Positions 49,500-56,704 of a stretch of DNA of 64,000 nucleotides are shown in pieces (position 1 is the first letter of the stretch; each line of letters begins with the position of its first letter). Origin of the DNA: CAZUDI01 sp964618975 (GTDB taxonomy: Bacteria > Desulfobacterota > Desulfomonilia > UBA1062); contig CAZUDI010000010.1 in NCBI GenBank assembly GCA_964618975.1, positions 1 to 64,000 of the forward strand, in the 5' to 3' direction. The notes under the pieces are model-generated. The model did no database searches. It saw only the letters and a list, made by a program, of their open reading frames with translations, and had not been told where the DNA came from. A program made the position numbers and the translations under genes.

Positions 49500-51065
49500 A
49501 TGCAGGTGAGCACGGTCGCGGAAATGCGGGCCATGGACCGCTCGGCCAGCGAGGACTACGGGATTCCCGCACAACTGCTCATGGAAAACGCCGGACTGGC
49601 CTCGTTTATGGCGATCAGCCGACAAATGTCCGTTGCCGGCAGGAGCTTCCTCGTCTTATGCGGCCCGGGCAACAATGGCGGCGACGGCTTTGTCGTGGCA
49701 CGCAAACTACACGCGGCCAAAGGCCACGTCAGGGTCCTGATCCTGGGCGAACCTCAGCGCTACCAGGGGGCCGCCCGGCTGAACTATGAGATCATCACCC
49801 GGCTGGGCCTCGAGATCAAACCGCAACCGGAAACGAGTGACCTGCGGCAGGCGCTTATGGACTGCGATGCGGTGGTCGACGCACTGCTGGGTACCGGACT
49901 GACCCGGGAGGTAAGCGGTTCCTTCAGGGAGGCTATCGACGGCATCAATACCTGCGGCAAACCCGTCTTCAGCCTCGATATCCCTTCGGGAATCAACGGC
50001 GACACCGGTCAGGTCATGGGGGCCGCCGTGAGGGCCGAGATCACCGTCACCTTCGGGCTGCCCAAGCTCGGCAACCTGCTCTTGCCGGGCTTCGACCACT
50101 GCGGCCGGCTGATAGTGACCCGCATCTCCTTTCCGCCCGCACTGCCTGTACCCGGGAAGCTCCTGGTGGAGCTCAATCGACCATCGGCCCTGCCACCGCG
50201 CAATCCCACAGGCCACAAGGGGACCTTCGGCGACCTGCTCTGTATCGCCGGGGCCAAGGGCTACTACGGGGCCCCGGCCTTCGCGGCACTATCCTTCCTG
50301 AAGGCCGGCGGCGGCTACGCGCGCCTGGCCGCGCCTGCGGGCATGCTCCCACACCTGGCCCCGCTTGCCAGCGAGGTCGTTTTCCTGCCTCAGCCGGAAA
50401 CCGCCTCCGGCAGCCTGGCACGCTCCAGCCTGGAGGCACTGCTCGAGCTCGCGCAACGGGTGGACATGGTGGTGCTGGGGCCGGGCCTGTCCCTAAATGA
50501 GGAGACCGTCTCCCTGGTGCGCGAGCTGGCCGGACGCCTCCCCAGGCCTCTCATCATCGACGGGGACGGACTCACCGCCCTGGCGACCTCTCCCGAGGTC
50601 ATCCGCGCGCGGGAGGCGCCGACCGTTCTGACCCCCCACCTGGGCGAGATGGCGCGTCTGACAGGGAGACCCGCCGCGGCGATCGAACAGGACCGGGTTG
50701 CCATATTGCAATCCAGTGCCCACGATCTCAAGTGTCACATCGTGCTCAAGGGTGCCCACTCGCTCATCGCCTGCCCTAACCGGCGCGTCTGCATCAACCT
50801 CAGCGGCAACCCGGGCATGGCCACGGCCGGCGCGGGCGACGTGCTTACCGGGACCATCGCCGCCATGTACGGACTGGGCCTGCCCTTCGAGGAGGCCGTC
50901 AAGAAGGGCGTCTTCATGCACGGGGCTGCCGGCGACCTGGCCGCCGAAGAGAAGGGTCAAGACGGCGTCATCGCCGGGGATATCCTAGCGGCGCTGCCCC
51001 GCGCGCTTCACCAGGAGCGGCAGGGGCTCCTTGATAAGCGCTATGCCATCGAGGAGATCCTTTAG
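49500..51065 (+). CDS. nnr: Bifunctional NAD(P)H-hydrate repair enzyme Nnr
   Basis: A 521-residue fusion: the N-terminal YjeF_N epimerase (MRAMDRSASEDYGIPAQLLMENAG; CGPGNNGGDGFVVARKL) and the C-terminal ADP-dependent hydrate dehydratase with GHKGTFGDLLCIAG, MVVLGPGLS and GNPGMATAGAGDVLTG. Together they repair damaged NADHX/NADPHX. RBS GGGAGG (49488-49493) immediately follows repeat R7. Confidence 0.93.
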   Translation: MQVSTVAEMRAMDRSASEDYGIPAQLLMENAGLASFMAISRQMSVAGRSFLVLCGPGNNGGDGFVVARKLHAAKGHVRVLILGEPQRYQGAARLNYEIITRLGLEIKPQPETSDLRQALMDCDAVVDALLGTGLTREVSGSFREAIDGINTCGKPVFSLDIPSGINGDTGQVMGAAVRAEITVTFGLPKLGNLLLPGFDHCGRLIVTRISFPPALPVPGKLLVELNRPSALPPRNPTGHKGTFGDLLCIAGAKGYYGAPAFAALSFLKAGGGYARLAAPAGMLPHLAPLASEVVFLPQPETASGSLARSSLEALLELAQRVDMVVLGPGLSLNEETVSLVRELAGRLPRPLIIDGDGLTALATSPEVIRAREAPTVLTPHLGEMARLTGRPAAAIEQDRVAILQSSAHDLKCHIVLKGAHSLIACPNRRVCINLSGNPGMATAGAGDVLTGTIAAMYGLGLPFEEAVKKGVFMHGAAGDLAAEEKGQDGVIAGDILAALPRALHQERQGLLDKRYAIEEIL

Positions 51066-51075
51066 ACCGCAAGAC

Positions 51076-52029
51076 ATGGGGGCGCGTCAGCAGCGGGAGG
51101 CCTTGAGGTATGCCGCGCCAGTGTCCAGATGCCACTATTGCGCCTGTGCGGGGTCTGCACATGGAGACAATCCCGTGATCAATCATGGGGATACCCCCCA
51201 GGGCAAGCCTTGGACCCTCTTGGTCACCGCAAGTGGTGGGGAATGCGACCCTCAAACGATTCAAGGCTTCGAGCGGGGACTGCACCTGCGGGAGGTACAG
51301 GTTTCCCCCTCGCGCGGCACGATCCTCTATGTGCATGGCCTGGGGGAATCGGGCCAGTGCTTCGAGCCCCTCATGCAGAACGCCAGACTGGCCCCCTGGT
51401 CGCACCTGGCACCCGACCTGCCCGGTTATGGTCAGAGCCCGGACTTGCCCGGGGGACTTGCGGGCCATGCGGATCATCTCTCCGACTGTCTGCGTCGACA
51501 CTCGGCCCCGCCAGTGGTGGTCCTTGGCCACTCCATGGGAGGGGTGGTGGGGCTCCTGCTCTGCGAACGCCACCCTGATCAGGTGGCCGCCTTCGTCAAT
51601 GTGGAGGGCAATCTCACGCCTTCCGATTGCACCTTCAGCGCCCGCATCGCGACCATGGGGGCAGAGGCCTTCATCGCGCACGGTTTTAACCGGTTACGGC
51701 AGGACCTTGAGCAGATGGCCGTTTTAGACCCTGTGCTGCAGGGCTATCACGCGCGCATGGGACAGTGCGATCCCCGGCGTCTTTATGCCGACAGCCTCGA
51801 GCTTGTCGAGTATTCAAAAGCGGGCAGACTCGCTGATCGCCTGGCCGCGCTGTGCGTTCCCACCCTATATATTTCCGGATACCCGCGGGGCATAGGTGAA
51901 CCCACCCGCGAAATCCTCAGGGTCAGCGGCCTGGCCTGGCAGGAGCTTCCCGGCGCCGGGCACTGGGTCTTCCTCGACCAGCCAAGACGCTTCATCGACG
52001 CGCTCAAGGGATTCCTGGTCCGTCTCTAG
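51076..52029 (+). CDS. Alpha/beta hydrolase
   Basis: A serine hydrolase of the alpha/beta fold: oxyanion/His-Gly region ILYVHGLGES, catalytic serine in LGHSMGGVVGLLL and the C-terminal histidine in AGHWVFLDQP. The core begins about residue 70. The annotated start (ATG 51076, no RBS) would translate straight through repeat R8 (51181-51261), which stays open in this frame. A later start after the repeat is possible but no good ATG/GTG with RBS was found. The start is therefore uncertain; the hydrolase itself is not. Confidence 0.78.
   Translation: MGARQQREALRYAAPVSRCHYCACAGSAHGDNPVINHGDTPQGKPWTLLVTASGGECDPQTIQGFERGLHLREVQVSPSRGTILYVHGLGESGQCFEPLMQNARLAPWSHLAPDLPGYGQSPDLPGGLAGHADHLSDCLRRHSAPPVVVLGHSMGGVVGLLLCERHPDQVAAFVNVEGNLTPSDCTFSARIATMGAEAFIAHGFNRLRQDLEQMAVLDPVLQGYHARMGQCDPRRLYADSLELVEYSKAGRLADRLAALCVPTLYISGYPRGIGEPTREILRVSGLAWQELPGAGHWVFLDQPRRFIDALKGFLVRL
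51181..51261 (+). repeat. Dispersed repeat, copy R8 (inside the hydrolase frame)
   Basis: AATCATGGGGATACCCCCC, AGGGCAAGCCTTGGACCC, then GGTCACCGCAAGTGGTGGGG, GAATGCGACCC and ACGATT. It lies within the N-terminal part of the hydrolase reading frame without a stop. Confidence 0.72.
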
Positions 52030-52036
52030 AGAACCT

Positions 52037-52444
52037 TCAGGGGCAGAGGGGGGGCAGCGCCCTCTCGAGCGTGGAGAGGTATGCCACGATGACAGATAGC
52101 TCGTTTTCGTCAAGCACGGCACCTTTATCCCGCATACGCGTCACGGTCGTTTCCCACCCATCCGGGGCCTTGCTGCCGATTTGCTTACAGACCCGTGACA
52201 CCTTATGGCAGACGCCGCAGCGCTGGGACACCAGGCGGGCGGTTTCTCCCTGGGAGGTATCACCGCCCAGGAGGGGTCCAGGCCGGACCAGCAGCGCCAG
52301 GGCCAGGAGAACCAGCAGCACGCCTCTCGGAGACCCTGACCCCTGACTTCTCCGGTATACCCCGGTGATGGTGGCCCCTTTGTCTTCTGCTGTTTTCGCG
52401 TCTCCATCGAGTGACATTTTCCACACCCATCCTTCTGTACTCAT
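52037..52444 (-). CDS. Membrane-anchored monoheme c-type cytochrome
   Basis: A 135-residue protein: a hydrophobic segment (VLLVLLALALLVRPGPLLG, about 42-60) then a cytochrome c domain with the heme site CGVCH and a likely axial Met in the TRMRDKGAVLDENELSVIVAYLS region. The ATG at 52444 was chosen because GGGGAGGAG lies just upstream; the 18-residue longer frame would run into repeat R9. Redox partner unknown. Confidence 0.78.
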   Translation of the reverse strand: MSTEGWVWKMSLDGDAKTAEDKGATITGVYRRSQGSGSPRGVLLVLLALALLVRPGPLLGGDTSQGETARLVSQRCGVCHKVSRVCKQIGSKAPDGWETTVTRMRDKGAVLDENELSVIVAYLSTLERALPPLCP

Positions 52445-52460
52445 CTGCTCCTCCCCTGAA

Positions 52461-52534
52461 AGCATGCATCCCAAGGCAAACCCTGGCACCCACATGCGAC
52501 CGCCCGCATTAAGGGCATGCTACCCTTAGCGATT
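52461..52534 (+). repeat. Dispersed repeat, copy R9
   Basis: AGCATGCATCCCAAGGCAAACC...AAGGGCATGCTACCC, TTAGCGATT. It lies between two minus-strand genes. Confidence 0.58.
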
Positions 52535-52623
52535 GTTGAGCCGGTGGCAGTGGACTGGCACCGGGGACCTGCCCGGATTCGCTGAGCCTCGAGGACGGCC
52601 TCGGACGAGCAGCCCTCGGAGCT

Positions 52624-53316
52624 TCAGAAACGCGGGTTACAATCCGGATCGTGGATCTCCCCGTTGGCCACCAGCCACGGCAGGACGAACAGAAAGGTCC
52701 GCAGGATCTCCCGCAGGGTCCAGATCTCCTGCCGGCCAACCTCGAGCACGTAATCCCCGGCTGAGTCTCCCCCTATCTCAGGCACCCAGACATAGATGTA
52801 GTATATCCCGCTTTTCCCGGGGTTTTCCCAGATGAAATCCGGCCCGCCGAAGTACCATTTGTGCGCAAAGAACTCGAAGAAGGTATCTCGTACCTGCCCC
52901 CCGGCCAGATCATAGTTCTCGACGATCACGAGCGGATCGTCGCTGATGAGGTTCTCTTCCAGCCGGGTGTATCCGAGAGCCTTTACCTCTTCCCGCTTCA
53001 GCGCCCCGGGATATCCTTCAAGGCCCGCACCGGCCACAGCTATGTAGGGCAGAAACGCCGCATAACACTCGCAACGCGGCACAAGGGAGGAGACAAAAAC
53101 CAAGGACTCATCCCCTCTGAGCGTGAAACAAAAGACATCCACATCGTCCACGTCCTCGAGCCAGGCATAGACGGCGATGGATTTCTCCACCGTGCCGGCG
53201 ATAACTCCCGGTTTGGCGGCGCTGAAGTCTGAACATTCAATGACCGGCACATGCGCCTGAGCTGTCGAAACCAGGCCAATGACCACGACGCCTATCAAAA
53301 CGACCGTGCGCTGCAT
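52624..53316 (-). CDS. Exported protein of unknown function
   Basis: A 230-residue protein with a clear signal peptide (RTVVLIGVVVIGLVSTAQA, cleavage near residue 22) and one hydrophobic segment near the C-terminus (FLFVLPWLVA). The mature part includes VFCFTLRGDESLVFVSSLVPRC and IYYIYVWVPEIGGDSAGDYVLEVG, a possible beta-rich extracytoplasmic domain. The ATG at 53316 follows GGGAGG; the longer frame is not supported. No family recognised. Confidence 0.7.
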   Translation of the reverse strand: MQRTVVLIGVVVIGLVSTAQAHVPVIECSDFSAAKPGVIAGTVEKSIAVYAWLEDVDDVDVFCFTLRGDESLVFVSSLVPRCECYAAFLPYIAVAGAGLEGYPGALKREEVKALGYTRLEENLISDDPLVIVENYDLAGGQVRDTFFEFFAHKWYFGGPDFIWENPGKSGIYYIYVWVPEIGGDSAGDYVLEVGRQEIWTLREILRTFLFVLPWLVANGEIHDPDCNPRF

Positions 53317-53594
53317 GGGCACCTCCCTTCCCGGCCATATCCTGGGGGCCATCCGTGACAACCTCAAGCTCGAGGCCCCTGCCCTCACAGACAAATCTGT
53401 CGACCCTCTGCCTCACATGCTAACGCGGCCCTGAGACCTCACGGACCATAAACGCCACAGCCCGGCCGGTTGAGAATGAATGATAAGCCCCTGGGGTTCA
53501 ATGTCAATGAAAGCCGCAGCCTTTTCGCACAGGCGCACAAGCATGCCTTTGCAGCTAAGGTCTCTGGTATACACGAAAGCCCCTGGGGGGTATA

Positions 53595-53635
53595 ACTAAG
53601 GGCGGCCCCGGTCCAAGACCGGGGCCGCCCTTAGT
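53595..53635. terminator. Strong bidirectional hairpin
   Basis: Inverted repeat CTAAGGGCGGCCCCGGTC with its complement, stem about 18 bp and a short loop, 24 bases past the minus-strand SDR stop. The remaining part of the 341-base gap (53317-53594) shows no gene. Confidence 0.7.
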
Positions 53636-53658
53636 GCGTTCAGGACGCCCGCGGCATT

Positions 53659-54489
53659 TCAGCGGTTGTAGGCGTCTTTCCTTCCGGTCATATGCTGCGA
53701 CGACTGGGCAATGCCCAGGAGCCGGCAGACGAAATCCATGACAAAAGGCGGCAGGATAACCTTGATCACGGGCAGGAAGTACACCGAGGAAGGCACACCG
53801 ATCATGGCGCGGTTGTCCTTGATGCCCGCAATCACCTTACGCGTCACATCCTCGGCCGTGAGCATGCGGGTGCCCTTCACCGGGGAGGCCCCCTCGAACA
53901 TGCCCGTGGACACGGTATTGGGGCACACATGGCTGAAATGGATCCCACGGTGTCCGGCAAGCTTCATCTCCTGCCGCAGCGACTCGGTCAATCCCACCAC
54001 GGCAAACTTGGTGGCACAGTAATCGCTGATATAGGGCACCCCCAGCAGGCCACCGGCCGAGGCAAAGTTCACTACATGTCCCTGCCCGCGCTGCATCATG
54101 CCCGGCAGAAAGGCCCTGATGGTCCAGAATATGGCCATCAGGTTCACCCCTACGGTACGCTCGATCATCGCATCGCTTTTCTCCAGGAAGGGCCGTGAAT
54201 TCACGATACCGGCCACATTCACCAGGATATCGATGGGCCCAAACTCCCGCTCCACCGTCTCCGCCATCTGGGCAATCTTCTCGCGATCGGAGACATCGCA
54301 CATATAAGCGGCGATGCGCCCCCGGGAGGCCAGTTCCTCGCGTGTGCGCTCAAGTTCGTCGGCTCTAACATCCACGATCGCCACCGCCGCGCCTTCCTCC
54401 AGGAATAACTCCGCCAGCGAGCGACCCATTCCCATGGCCCCGCCCGTGATGAGAACATTCTTGCCTCGAATCTCGGTTTTCTTTCTCAC
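53659..54489 (-). CDS. Short-chain dehydrogenase/reductase
   Basis: A 276-residue classical SDR: TGGAMGMGRSLAE cofactor site, NVAG, catalytic Ser in NFASAGG and Tyr-x-x-x-Lys in YCATK. The C-terminal tail (VPSSVYFLPVIKVILPPFVMDFVCRLLG) is hydrophobic and may contact membrane lipids. Acts on an unknown hydroxy/keto substrate. It is not fused to PilZ, unlike the SDR at 12860-14005. Confidence 0.9.
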   Translation of the reverse strand: MRKKTEIRGKNVLITGGAMGMGRSLAELFLEEGAAVAIVDVRADELERTREELASRGRIAAYMCDVSDREKIAQMAETVEREFGPIDILVNVAGIVNSRPFLEKSDAMIERTVGVNLMAIFWTIRAFLPGMMQRGQGHVVNFASAGGLLGVPYISDYCATKFAVVGLTESLRQEMKLAGHRGIHFSHVCPNTVSTGMFEGASPVKGTRMLTAEDVTRKVIAGIKDNRAMIGVPSSVYFLPVIKVILPPFVMDFVCRLLGIAQSSQHMTGRKDAYNR

Positions 54490-54562
54490 CTTCTATGTCC
54501 CTCCCCTATCTTTGATCTTTTTGTCCTCAAACGTGCGGCCATCCATGCACCGCATCACTCCC

Positions 54563-54632
54563 AATCATGGGGGTGACCCCCAGGGCAGGATTCCCTTGAC
54601 GCCACAAACCTTAAGGGAATTAGCCACATAAG
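54563..54632 (+). repeat. Dispersed repeat, copy R10
   Basis: AATCATGGGGGTGACCCCC, AGGGCAGGATTCCC, TTGACGCCACAAACC and a degenerate end. It lies between two minus-strand genes. Confidence 0.65.
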
Positions 54633-54635
54633 GCC

Positions 54636-55319
54636 CTATTCGTCCGGCCCCACCCACTCCCTGGGTGGCCCAATGAGCACGAAGGGGCCGGGATTGAGGG
54701 GACCACCTCCCAGGGACATGTAGCCCGCACAGATATAAAGTCGCTCGTTCACCCGGCGCACCTCATCGTGCATGGAATGGACCACATCGTCGTTGTAGGG
54801 TCCGTAGTCCAGATGATATGCATCCCGGCCGTCCTTGCCGATCGTGGTGGGCCCGACCCAGTTGTTCATCCTGCGCCGACGCAGGGTCTGCGTTGTGCCG
54901 TCCGGCCTTCTGACGTTGAAGATGTTGTATCCCCAACCTCGGTTGCGGCCCTCAGGGTTGAAGGCCTTGCCCTCCCAGCTGGCCTTGAGAATCGGCCTGC
55001 CCGAGGGGAAGACATGGTGCGTAAAGAGGGCCGTGGGGCGACCCAGCAACCCGCCGCTCAGGACCCGGGCCTGATACTCGCCCTTCATCTCCTGGAACTC
55101 GGGCACCTCGGCGGCATAGAACAACTGCATGGTGTCCCGGCGTGAGAGCCGTTCGACATCCTCCCAGGTTGCCTGCCTGGGATCCTTCCCCAGGATCTGT
55201 GCCATGGTCCGGCCGTCGGGCCTGCGGCTGCCCGCCTGCAGGATGTTGATCAGCAAACCTGTCAGATTGGAGAGCAGCACCCCTGCCGCGACGAAAATCA
55301 CCTTGTGGAACACCTTCAT
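54636..55319 (-). CDS. Membrane-anchored protein of unknown function
   Basis: A 227-residue protein with one N-terminal membrane or signal segment (VIFVAAGVLLSNLTGLLI) and an extracytoplasmic domain with the repeated pattern GGLLGRPTALFTHHVFPSGRPILKASWEGKAFNPEGRNRGWGYNIFNVR. ATG 55319 follows AAGGAGG. The block WEGKAFN and the GWGYN stretch look like a conserved but unnamed family. Function unknown. Confidence 0.7.
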   Translation of the reverse strand: MKVFHKVIFVAAGVLLSNLTGLLINILQAGSRRPDGRTMAQILGKDPRQATWEDVERLSRRDTMQLFYAAEVPEFQEMKGEYQARVLSGGLLGRPTALFTHHVFPSGRPILKASWEGKAFNPEGRNRGWGYNIFNVRRPDGTTQTLRRRRMNNWVGPTTIGKDGRDAYHLDYGPYNDDVVHSMHDEVRRVNERLYICAGYMSLGGGPLNPGPFVLIGPPREWVGPDE

Positions 55320-55538
55320 ATGCACCTCCTTGATTGATCGCCTTCGATAATCATCATCCACCCCCCGGCCTTCCTCCCCAGAGGAGAGAGGGCAGGGGCG
55401 AGAACGTGGTCACGCATGCACATGCCCACATCATCACAGGAGGACTCCCCTCCGAATCAATCCGGAACAGCAAGGCGGATATGGGACATTTATCGCCATG
55501 GGTCGCCTTTCCCGTCGCCCTTCACGGCAAAAGGGCCT

Positions 55539-56057
55539 TCACCCCTCATCAGGGGGTGGATCTGCCTTTTCTTCAAGGGCCCCCTCGTCCGGATCACCCG
55601 CGGCCGGGACCCTGAGAAGATGCTTCAGCCCGGCGGCGGTGCGTACGAAGGCCTCTGTCTCGACCGCATTAAAGCGTCCAAGGTTGCGGGTAACTATCGC
55701 ATGGGTGTGATCCTCCACCCGGCGCACGATACGCTCCCCGGCAGGCTCGAGCGAAACCAGGATATTGCGCTTGTCGTGCGTGTCGCGCCGGCGGGACACC
55801 AGGCCTCTGGCCTGCAGGCGGTCGACGAGGCGCGTGGCGGTGCTGACGGGGATATCCATCTCGCGGGCCACCTCCTTCATGCGCGCCGAGGAACGGCGGC
55901 GCAGGAACTGCAACAGGTAAATCGTCGTATAGTCCAGTTCGAAGCAGGATACCTTAGAGCGCTCGAAGCGATACATGGCCACCATGGCTTCGAAAAGCAG
56001 CTGATCGAAATCCTCCCTGGTCAGTTCCAGTATCCCGGGAATCCGATCCCATTCCAT
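55539..56057 (-). CDS. MarR-family transcriptional regulator
   Basis: A 172-residue winged-helix regulator: ARMKEVAREMDIPVSTATRLVDRLQARGLVSRRRDTHDKRN is the DNA-binding core, with KRNILVSLEPAGERIV after it. The C-terminal tail is Glu/Pro-rich. A palindrome lies 22 bases upstream of its start, suggesting autoregulation. Targets unknown. Confidence 0.9.
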   Translation of the reverse strand: MEWDRIPGILELTREDFDQLLFEAMVAMYRFERSKVSCFELDYTTIYLLQFLRRRSSARMKEVAREMDIPVSTATRLVDRLQARGLVSRRRDTHDKRNILVSLEPAGERIVRRVEDHTHAIVTRNLGRFNAVETEAFVRTAAGLKHLLRVPAAGDPDEGALEEKADPPPDEG

Positions 56058-56079
56058 GTTTAGACCTTAGCATTTTTAT

Positions 56080-56092
56080 TTGCATGCTGCAA
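56080..56092. promoter_or_regulatory. Palindromic operator candidate before the MarR gene
   Basis: TTGCATGCTGCAA, a 13-base palindrome (5-bp arms) in an A/T-rich setting directly upstream of the MarR start codon. Confidence 0.5.
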
Positions 56093-56170
56093 TCTTTTTC
56101 TTATGGCCTTCGATTGACAGGCATAGTCCGTCATGCCTGAGAGGCTGACCCATCCCGCCAAATCCGCTTC

Positions 56171-56241
56171 AATCATGGAAATGAACCCCGGGGCCTGGCA
56201 GGACTCCCTCAAGGATGCCCCGGGTGTTGCGCAAAGCGATT
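56171..56241 (+). repeat. Dispersed repeat, copy R11
   Basis: AATCATGGAAATGAACCCC, CTCAAGGATGCCCC and AAAGCGATT, shorter than most. It is in the 647-base region before the carboxylesterase that also holds R12. A 94-codon open frame here (56215-56499) is not supported; the interval 56412-56491 holds an A/T-rich inverted repeat (AATAATATCG and CGATATTATC). Confidence 0.62.
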
Positions 56242-56609
56242 CCGGACGTCTGCAACAGGACTGGCCTGCCTGCCCACGAATCCCTTGAAGGCCGCGGTTA
56301 CATTGCCCGTGACGTTGTGTACCTCATCATGCACACCGGAAAGACCACCGGCGTCGATCAACCGGTGAGGCCCTGGAGTCTGAAACAACAGAGGCTTCGT
56401 TTGCGTTATGCAATCAATAATATCGGCTGTGTCCTTGACCGTAAATCATATCGATTGCATCACGGCCGTACCATCGATATTATCAATGATATGACATGAA
56501 AGGCTTCTCCGTCATGGTATGCTCACAGGAGACCACCGCCCGGCGGTCTTTCCCGGGGCAAGCCCTGCAGCCTGTGCAAACTGCCAGCGGAGAGGGAGAC
56601 ATGTCTTTC

Positions 56610-56687
56610 AATCATGGGTATGAACCCCGGCAAGCCCAGGCATCCTCTTGTTAACGCTAACGGCGGGGACCTCGACCCATAGTGATA
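56610..56687 (+). repeat. Dispersed repeat, copy R12
   Basis: AATCATGGGTATGAACCCC, GGCAAGCCCAGGCATCC, TTGTTAACGCTAACGG and CGACCCATAGTGAT. It ends 17 bases before the carboxylesterase ATG, with the RBS following. Confidence 0.75.
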
Positions 56688-56704
56688 AAGAAGGGGGTAA
56701 AAGC

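Noticed and set aside
56215..56499. 94-codon open frame between the MarR and carboxylesterase genes
   Set aside because: No RBS, overlaps repeat R11 and an A/T-rich inverted repeat, and the product resembles nothing.
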